The position numbers and the translations under genes are program-made. Source: Podocnemis expansa (lineage: Eukaryota > Chordata > Testudines > Podocnemididae). Taken from it: a stretch of DNA of 64,000 nucleotides. Below are positions 57,004 to 64,000 of this stretch, in pieces (position 1 is the first letter of the stretch; each line of letters starts with the position of its first letter). The notes below the pieces were generated by a model. The model did no database searches and had not been told where the DNA came from. It saw only the letters and a program-made list of their open reading frames with translations. The stretch is from positions 13,245,403-13,309,402 of the forward strand of contig ML681981.1 in assembly GCA_007922195.1 (NCBI GenBank). The letters run 5' to 3'.

Positions 57004-57179
57004 TTTTTGATAGCAGGGCCATTGCTAACAGCTATGGCTCCCCTTTGCTCCAATGTTTCTGTTGAGTTTTGCTTTTCCATGCATGTTGCAGACTTTGCCA
57101 TTCCTTGATAACTTCAGATTTCTGTAATTGACTGATTTCCTATATATACAAATAAATACACAGATCTAATGTTACTCAC

Positions 57180-57310
57180 ATTGTTGTCTGGGTCAGACAG
57201 AATGGCAGCTGCTATGGCTGCAATGTGTCTCTTCTTCTCTTGCAGTTTCTTTCTCCTTTGAATAAGCAGTTCCTCTGCAGTGAACACAGGCTGAGGGTCT
57301 TCACTAGGTG
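57180..57310 (-). CDS. NOC3L: NOC3L coding exon: Noc3 domain start
   Basis: Donor GTGAGT. Two acceptors are possible: TTTTGTTAG (exon from 57,310) and CACCTAG (exon from 57,303). Only 57,310 keeps the frame with the exon ending at 61,601, giving EAPSEDPQPVFTAEELLIQR, then RKKLQEKKRHIAAIAAAILS and DPDNN. I therefore chose 57,310. Confidence 0.9.
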
Positions 57311-57758
57311 CTAACAAAATAAAAATGTAATAGTTAGCTTTTCCCTCCACTCTTCAACTTCATGTTATAAACCACTTAACAAGTAGCATATCTTAAAATC
57401 CAATTCTATTCATTTTATTTCAAACTGTTACTTTGCAGATACAATGTCAGAATGTTTAAATTCAGCAGCATACTATTCAAAAGCAAAGAAAACCAATGTT
57501 TTTTTCAAAATCATATGAAAGCTTATGTTAATTACAAGACCCTTTTCATTTCTTCCAACCCAAAATAAAAAATCAAAGGAATCATGACCTCGAACATGAT
57601 AGACTAGCTCTGGACTTGGGATACAATTTTTCTGTTAAATTTCAAGTGAATTGGACACCAGTATTCAACTGCAGTACCCTAAGAAACTGAAGTGTTCACA
57701 AGACTAACTGAGTTTTAAAAGACAGTGATAAAACACAGATTTACAGATTCATCTAGTT

Positions 57759-58098
57759 CTGGGGTCTCAACCTCATGGCTCGTGGGCCACGTGTGGCCCC
57801 TTAAGTTATTTCCTGCAACTCGCAATGACACTTAGAATTTCTCAGACAATTGATAATGCAAAATTTAAAGTGTGTTTACTTACTAACTCTGTCTTCTTGA
57901 TGATACCTCCATCTTGAGTGGAAGTAATTCTTTCTTATTTACTCTTGGCATATATATGTATGTATGTATGTATGTTACTCTTCATTTTTTCATTCTGACT
58001 GTATTTTGTGTCGTATGAAAAAGTTTCAGTGGTGTGATCCTTGGGCTAACATGGTGCCCTCATGAGGCCCTTGTGGTGATTTGAGTTTGAGACCCTTG
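57759..58098 (+). mobile_element. hAT-like MITE (same family as 1-184 and 25,812)
   Basis: Ends CTGGGGTCTCAACC and GTTTGAGACCCTTG. Flanks ATCTAGTT and ATCTAGCT form an 8-bp duplication with one mismatch. It is longer than the 25,812 copy because of an internal AT-rich stretch with TGTATGTATGTATG repeats at 57,950-57,976. Confidence 0.8.
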
Positions 58099-58567
58099 AT
58101 CTAGCTGAACTCTAAGGCACAGAATCAAAGACTAACAAATTAAATTAATTTTAAAAGTTACTAAGATTTTTATTAATAACAATCAAATGGTTTGGTAGCT
58201 CCAATGAATTTAAAACATGATGGTAAACAAGAGGGTTGAACTCTTTTTTTTCTTTACAAAGTGCAAACCCACTCCATATTCTCAATAGAAAAAGGAGACA
58301 TCTGACAAAACTGAAGTTAATCAGACAGGCTATTTCTAAATTGAAGTTTTAATTAAAAAAATGGTGTTCTCAACAGTGAAATTTCTATTGGGGGGTCAGA
58401 ATTTTGCAGCTTGAAAACAAAGTAGATGTTAAAAGTTAAGATTATTGGACTCAGTTATTTTAATAGGGGCAAAAGAGATGGGGCTTCCATGCTCCTTCTC
58501 ATCCTATTCCCACACACCCAGGGATCTTTTAACATACTAACTTCCAATAAGTCTTAGGAAGAGCTTG

Positions 58568-58652
58568 TGTGCACAGAATCACAGAACTGGAAGGGACCAC
58601 GAGAGGTCATCAAGTCTAGCCCCCTGCACTCAAGGCAGGACCAAGTACCGTG
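58568..58652 (-). mobile_element. CR1 LINE 3' tail
   Basis: AGAATCACAGAACTGGAAGG, GACCACGAGAGGTCATCAAG and CCCCCTGCACTCAAGGCAGG are in order, the reverse complement of the CR1 3' end. It is 5'-truncated, as usual for CR1. Confidence 0.85.
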
Positions 58653-60249
58653 TATGCGGGCTTGCATGTGTGCATGGATGGGAGCTACGTAGGTTGGAGA
58701 GAATACAGAGCTTGTGGGACTGAGAGAACAGGGTCATGAAAGCAGGTTGGGTGATTTGATAGGAGAGAAGAAAGGGCGTAAGAGTGAAGGAAGACAGAGA
58801 AGAGGAACAGCAGAAAAGGATCCATTCCATATGTCTTTGTAAATATTAAGAGTTTTAATATTACCCTCTTACCTCCCTGAGCTCTGGAGAGTCTGAGCAG
58901 GCCCATCAGTGGCCAAAGAACTTAAAATGTTTCCCTCTCAACCGCTGCAACTTTAGCACACACACTGTGGACCTATCCCAATCTCCACAAGGCTTACAAG
59001 AGTACCCAGGGTCCCCCAAAGCCATCCACTAGGAGGCCCAATTGGACTCAGCAATTCCTACTAGCTACTAATGTCATTGGCTTCCAAACTCTGTTTAGAC
59101 AGCCACTGAATCAATTTTAGATAGCCAGGGTCGGGGCGTCGCTGGTGCCTTGCACACAGGGCACATGACCCGAGTGCCAGCACCAGTGCCGAGTGTCCAG
59201 GGCAGCCCCTGCATCTCCCAACCCTCCCCCGGCTGGAATCCAGGGCCCAGCTGCCCGCAGCAGTGCCTGTGGCTCATGGCCCCATCCCAGGCTGGCCACC
59301 CGCAGTGGCACCCGCCTCTCCCAACCCATCCCCAGCTGGGAATTCAGCTCCAAGCTGGCAGGGAGAAGAGCCTAAGGACGTATTGGTCCCAGGTGGGGAA
59401 TGGGGCTGCGTGCACAGGATCTTTCCCCGAGGCTGATGCTCCTGACCAGGGTCCACCTAAGGCTCGTTGGGTGATTGACTTGTCCCAGAGAAATACGTTA
59501 AGACTTGCAACATGATGGGATTCTGGGCCCAAGATTTCAAAATCTCCTGCAGCCCTCACAAGCCTCCGACCATTTGACTGGAGATGTTGCAAGGCAACTT
59601 CCAAATGAATGGAATGTTCACAGGAAGCTGCTAAACTTATTCACAAAACCCTGCATGAATACAAAATTGTGAATCCACATACAATCTTTGAGAATCAACT
59701 TACATTCAACCCTTCATCTGTACTTTCTCAGCTCTTCTACAGCATCCACACCAGCAGCTCTTAGCCCCCAATCAATTGTTTGGCGGCCAGCCGCTCCGGG
59801 CAGCTGCCAAACAGCAGGAGGAATCCTGCTGAACAGCTGATTGGAGGCTAGCAGGGGAATCCATGCCAAACAATTGATGGTTTGGCATCTAGACCCTCAG
59901 GCCCACCAATCAACTGATGAGTGCCCGGTACCCAACTCCCATCTCAAAGATGAAGAAGCAGCCTCCAAGGCTATGAGCTGCAGGAAGCTGCTTCCCCAGC
60001 TATGAGATGCGCAATCTGCATAAATGGCACACGGGTATCAAGCAGACGTGCAAATTCACATGGATCTACATATTCAGATGGACTCTTGTAACTGTCCACC
60101 TCCAAACACTGTATAAGACTGGGACTCCCCTCACAAGGGCCACAGAGATCCACAGGAAGGAAAAAGGAATACTTCCTGGTGTGCTGCCTGCTACAATCCT
60201 CTCACCCTACTCACTTTTTCTCAGGAAAGGTGCCCTTGGATTGGGTTTA

Positions 60250-60475
60250 CTCCAGAGGGTGTGTCTGCACATCAAGCTGGGGTATAACTCCCAGCTGAAG
60301 CAAATATATATGTATTAGCTCTAACTGAGTTGGCATGCTGAAAATAATGCAGCTGCATCAGCATAAGCGGCTAACTACATACCCACGCAAGACTCTATGT
60401 AAGCATCTGTGATGGCCAGCCTCTCCCACCACCACGGCTACACTCTAACTCTACATGCTAGCCCCCAGACTTACT
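60250..60475 (+). repeat. MITE fragment
   Basis: GGGTGTGTCTGCACATCAAG, TATAACTCCCAGCTGA and CACGGCTACACTCTA resemble a turtle Harbinger-like element with ends of the GGGTATGTCTACAC type. Limits uncertain. Confidence 0.5.
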
Positions 60476-60482
60476 CTAAGCC

Positions 60483-60700
60483 AGTGTTTCTCAACCATTT
60501 GCTAGCCACAACACGTTTGGCAGTGCATACGACCCTCCAGAACACATCAGGCCTCCCCAGCCCCTCAGCCAAACCCAGGCCCTGACACGGCTGTCCTGAC
60601 ATGGTAGCGGAGAACTGTATCTCCAAAAAGCATGCGTCCTGTTTGGTAGCTAGCTAGACACTACACTTCCTCTACTGAGTTTCTAAGTTTTATAAAATGG
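60483..60700 (+). repeat. hAT-like end
   Basis: CAGTGTTTCTCAACCATTTG is a typical left end of a hAT-like short element. The right end was not found. Confidence 0.4.
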
Positions 60701-60737
60701 AGCACAACACATGTCTGCTTTGAATTTGAAAGTGAAG

Positions 60738-60780
60738 TGAGAGAGAGAGAGTGTGTGAGTGAGTGAGTGAGTGAGAGAGA
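60738..60780. repeat. GA/GAGT simple repeat
   Basis: GAGAGAGAGAGTGTG followed by repeated GAGT and GA units in a NOC3L intron. Confidence 0.9.
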
Positions 60781-61600
60781 ATTTGCAACAAAGTATTTTG
60801 ATGTCAATTTATCACAACAAATTCACAGCTTGGTATCACAACCACTCTACTTGCATTTCCTGATGACTGTTTAATTCACTCAAGTTTTGGCTGTTACTGC
60901 CCTGATTAAAAATAGCCAAGAAACTCAGGATTTCTGGTTCGCAGGAAATTTTGCTATTTTGAAATCTGGTTTTGTTCTGAGGTTAACAAATTGCCATTTT
61001 CCCAATCAGCTCTAACCTCAACTAAGCCAGAGTCAGGACGGTACTCATCTTTTGAGGCAGACTCTGTCGCTTGCTGTGGAAAGGCCAATGCCTGAATTGT
61101 TACTTTTCTGGGTTTCTCATGTTTGATTGTCTAAATTAAAAAAAAAAAAATCTTGAAAGGTAATATGCATTCAAAAAATGGTACATGCCTGCAACCTTAA
61201 ATTCATCTAAAGATTTTTTTATTTTTGAATAATAAACACAGATCAGGCAAGGTATAGGCTCTTGAATTAAATAATGAGGTTTCTTCCGTCACTTATGGAG
61301 GAGGTGTAACAGTTCCGAAAGGCTTAGCCTAAGCATAACTCAACACATCAAAAAGATATTAAATAAAATAATTGTTAAGTTGACAACATAATTTTTATTT
61401 CTGCAAGTCCTGGAATTCTACAAGGTGAGTAGGAAGGCAACAAGACAGGACTCACTGCCCAATCACAAGGGTAAACCTACCCGAATTGAGCTGTGTTCCA
61501 GAGCCTCCTCAGAAGAACAGTCTGTGATAAATGACTTTTCGTATTATACAGAATATCACTTTTCTGTTGCTTACATACAAAAATAATCATGTTTTATTAC

Positions 61601-61660
61601 CTTCTACCACCTCCATTTCTTCTGTATCCTCCTCCTCTTCATTCTGTGCAATACTGACAA
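61601..61660 (-). CDS. NOC3L: NOC3L coding exon, acidic
   Basis: Acceptor TTTTAG, donor GTAATA. 60 bases encoding VVSIAQNEEEEDTEEMEVVE. The acidic stretch is typical of this part of NOC3L, though poorly conserved in sequence. In frame with both neighbours. Confidence 0.88.
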
Positions 61661-61767
61661 CTAAAAGAACAAAATGTATATTACAAACCTAAACTAGACA
61701 TTGGGGTTTAAAATAATGAATACCACTTTACTTAGCCGCTATGCTGACTCCAGCCACTGTTTCTTAC

Positions 61768-61925
61768 CTGGCTTTTCTATCGTTTGTGGAATAATGCCAC
61801 TTTTGTCTTTGATAGGAAGCAGGTGAATAACTTCTTTTTCTGGCTCTGTCTGCATGCGCCTTGGCATTTTCTCGTATCTGTCAATCACACTTTCCTGTTT
61901 TCGTTTCTTGGCATGAACAGGTTCA
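61768..61925 (-). CDS. NOC3L: NOC3L coding exon (most upstream in the window)
   Basis: Acceptor CTCTGCAG, donor GTAAGA. It encodes [40 protein letters not shown] and [12 protein letters not shown], a strong NOC3L match with a basic KKRK cluster. It starts with one base of a split codon, so at least one more exon lies upstream. Confidence 0.95.
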
Positions 61926-62862
61926 CTGCAGAGTGCAAGACAGACTATTCAATTAATCAGCAAATTAGACATTAACTATAAATTCAAAGTATACTGTCAA
62001 AACAAAATTCCTACATCTTAAAAAAAGTCATGCAGTATGTCATGAACTAGAACATCTGTGAGTTCACTCGAAACATCAGTTTCAGTTGCGTCTCCAGTTA
62101 TCCACTGTTCTCTGAATAAAAATAAACAAAAAAATCCACAAGCCCATTCACCTCCAAGGTATTATGTAAACTTAGATATGAAACCAAATCAAAACAGAAT
62201 GGTGGTTTAGGTAACCTAGTAAAATCTGCACTGTTAAAAACTCACATCCAAACACTTTACTCGAAACCTAGACATAAAATTAAGTCAGTCAAGTAATTTG
62301 TGAATGTCAGCATTATTACACTACTAGCCCCTAAGCTAACAGAATAATGAAATGCTGTAGAAACCTCATTAGCATGGCTACTGTCAGTCAAGATGTCTTG
62401 AGCCAAACATGTAGCAGGCTGTGAAAAGGAGAGCAATGAAAAGTCCTCACAGTCGTAAGATCTTCCACAGCAAACAGGCCAGCCTCCTAGTTAGTGTGCC
62501 ATCTCCTTTGACAGGGTGTCATAACTGTCTCTCTTCATTCAGTTCAGACTCCTAACCTGCAGGTATTTACGTGTGACTATACGGATCTTCATTTTGTAAA
62601 AAAAAAAAAAAAAAAGATAACCATCATATGATCCAGCAGGCCCAGACCCACAAGGGACTTAGGCATCACAGTGCCTAATTTTTAGGCATCTGAAAACTCA
62701 CTGGAACAGCAGCAGGCTCCACAAAGTCTAAGGAATGCATGGGAAGAGATAACGCACCTGAGAATCCAATCTACAGCAGTCAGCAAGCAAGGTGAGGAGC
62801 TACCTAAATCAGCCAGTGGAAGATGCTAGCGAAAGGCCTACCCTCCTCAGCTAGACAGCTAA

Positions 62863-63122
62863 GGCCATGTCCACAGCAGAGAGCTTAGAGGCACAACTAT
62901 ACCGATGCTGCTGTAAGACTGCTCGCTCATGCAGTCACTCTGTGCTGACAGGAGAGAGCTCTCCCATCAATATAATAAAACCACTTCAATGAAATGCAGT
63001 AGCTATGTTAGAGGGAGAAGTTCTTATGCTGGTGGAACTTACTTCCCTCAAGGCTGTGTTTTTTTTTTCACAAACTGAATGATGTACATATTGCCAATGC
63101 AAGTGGTAGTGCAGATACTGCC
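62863..63122 (+). mobile_element. Harbinger-like MITE with TAA duplication
   Basis: TAA flanks both sides (62,860-62,862 and 63,123-63,125). Ends GGCCATGTCCACAG and AGTGCAGATACTGCC are imperfect inverted repeats. The interior GAGAGAGCTCTCCCATCA is shared with 14,697-14,935. Confidence 0.7.
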
Positions 63123-63284
63123 TAAGTCAGGACTGGTAGAAGGTGCCTGTATGTGTTTGTGAACCACAGGCAGGAATCCTTCTGGAGTCAACCTGTTTCT
63201 TGCAGGAAGGAGACAGACACGTACCTAACACCAACCAAACAGCCAGAGGATGAGGACGGTGCCACTGTCACTTCCCTCATAACT

Positions 63285-63485
63285 TTTAGCCCAGTGGTCA
63301 GAGTACTCTCCAGGGATGTAGGACACCTGGGTTCAATTTTCCCCTCTGCCTGATGAGGAGGAGGAATTTGAACAGGAGCTGCCCACCTCTTAGAACAGTG
63401 CTCTAGCCTGCTCGCTATGGGATATACTGATGTAGGGCTCCCTCACTCTCTCCTGTTGAAGCTGTTCCACTTTTGATAAAAAATG
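63285..63485 (+). repeat. tRNA-derived SINE-like repeat
   Basis: AGCCCAGTGGTCAGAGTACT followed by ACACCTGGGTTCAATTTTCC resembles Pol III A and B boxes. The tail TCTCCTGTTGAAGCTGTTCC is shared with 23,138-23,160. Family unnamed. Confidence 0.55.
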
Positions 63486-64000
63486 AAAGAGCAACTAAGG
63501 CAGTAGGACTAGACCTTACAATTCCCATTTTCTGGGTGGTGACCTAACCAACAAGCTAGAGTCTTTCAATTTCTTTGGCCCTAGTACTTTAGTTAGCCAT
63601 TTGGCTACAAAACTGTAAGGGAGGCACAACCACCCCACCTCTGGCAGATTCTGAATCGGACCAAATCCAACAGATGTGCTCATGGCACTGAGTTAAACCC
63701 CATAGGAAAAACAGGTACCTTTCTCCTGGTTTGTGGATCATGCCAGGGCTCAGGCAGGAGATGGCCATCAGAGTGTGACAGTAGCAGGCAGGGCCAGAGG
63801 CAGAAATAAAAGCCCTGAGCGAACCTGTTATAGCAAATATTTAGACAACAGGTGCATGTAGGTGCCTACAGGGTTACATGACAGCTGAGTGAGGATTTTG
63901 TGGGTTGGAGTAGAGTCTAGAACTAACATGCCTAAGTCCCTCTGTGGACCTTGGTTACTGTGGCTACAATGCAGGTGTTTCTATGAACTTTTCATAATCG

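Larger units (their letters stand above)
55880..57179 (-). other. NOC3L intron with hAT-like and fold-back repeats
   Basis: 1.3 kb with a hAT-like element 56,297-56,705 and the fold-back repeat 56,812-57,003. Confidence 0.75.
57311..61600 (-). other. NOC3L intron with several repeats
   Basis: 4.3 kb. Contains a hAT-like element 57,759-58,098, a CR1 3' tail 58,568-58,652, a GC-rich block 59,110-59,480 of unknown origin, a MITE fragment about 60,250-60,475, a hAT-like end at 60,483 and a GAGT/GA simple repeat 60,738-60,780. A short frame at 61,000-61,130 was considered and rejected as an exon. Confidence 0.75.
34031..61925 (-). other. NOC3L: NOC3L gene, exons from about the fourth to the last
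   Basis: NOC3L is the vertebrate homologue of yeast Noc3p. It acts in the nucleolus with NOC2L in export and maturation of pre-60S ribosomal particles, and the yeast protein also helps load replication factors. Eighteen GT-AG exons on the minus strand splice in frame from 61,925 to the stop at 34,220. They are recognisable as NOC3L throughout: [79 protein letters not shown]. The human gene has 21 coding exons as I recall, so about three upstream exons and the promoter lie beyond 64,000. Confidence 0.95.
61926..64000 (-). other. NOC3L intron, right edge of the window
   Basis: Holds a Harbinger-like element 62,863-63,122 and a SINE-like repeat 63,285-63,485. An exon-like 30-codon frame at 62,018-62,110 is noted separately. 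The upstream NOC3L exons were looked for here and not found. Confidence 0.7.

Noticed and set aside
59117..59604. Overlapping frames of 78-121 codons on both strands
   Set aside because: The frames overlap on both strands of a GC-rich block, low-complexity in composition, with no recognisable domain.
61000..61135. Minus-strand frame (TIKHEKPRKVTIQALAF and on) as a NOC3L exon
   Set aside because: It has acceptor-like text, but its phase does not fit after the exon ending at 61,601. That exon joins in frame directly to 57,310. No convincing donor was found.
62868..63130. A short non-coding RNA gene
   Set aside because: The TAA flanks and inverted ends fit a MITE, and no Pol III boxes or terminator were seen.

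Overview
This is vertebrate nuclear DNA, most probably from a turtle. Two conserved protein-coding genes, split into many short GT-AG exons, face each other. PLCE1 (phospholipase C epsilon 1) is on the plus strand, its last 8 coding exons lying between 817 and 27,226. NOC3L (a nucleolar ribosome-assembly factor) is on the minus strand, with 18 coding exons between 61,925 and 34,220. Their 3' ends converge about 1.1 kb apart near 33-34 kb, the same order and orientation as in human 10q23. The turtle inference rests on repeat content: CR1 LINE tails, DIRS-type tyrosine-recombinase retrotransposons (absent from birds and mammals as far as I know), many hAT-like short elements with 8-bp target duplications, and PIF/Harbinger-like elements ending in a GGCTATGTCCACAC-like sequence. 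No species can be named from this alone.

Left part, 1-32.9 kb: the PLCE1 exons encode the end of the catalytic Y region, the C2 domain and the two C-terminal Ras-association domains, followed by a long 3' UTR. Intron 981-8,409 holds a decayed DIRS element of about 5.85 kb (1,309-7,157). Intron 12,397-20,054 holds an older DIRS-like remnant (15,245-17,690) that no long reading frame reveals, plus several palindromic short elements. The acceptor of the penultimate exon is tandemly duplicated (58-bp unit).

Right part, 34-64 kb: NOC3L exons 34,220-61,925 cover the region from the Noc3 domain through the CBF/Mak21 domain to the C terminus. The first exons lie beyond the right edge. Intron 43,055-52,964 carries a CR1 fragment and a second, younger DIRS element on the minus strand (46,005-51,759). 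It has inverted terminal repeats and an internal region complementary to both outer ends, the hallmark of DIRS circular-intermediate replication. Its genes (gag, RT-RNase H-methylase-like region, tyrosine recombinase) are nearly open but each is broken by a stop or frameshift, so it looks recently dead.

Both recognisable DIRS elements lie in introns in the same orientation as the host gene. I see no bacterial-type systems, CRISPR arrays, rRNA or canonical tRNA genes. The most novel content is the DIRS set and the duplicated splice acceptor in PLCE1.
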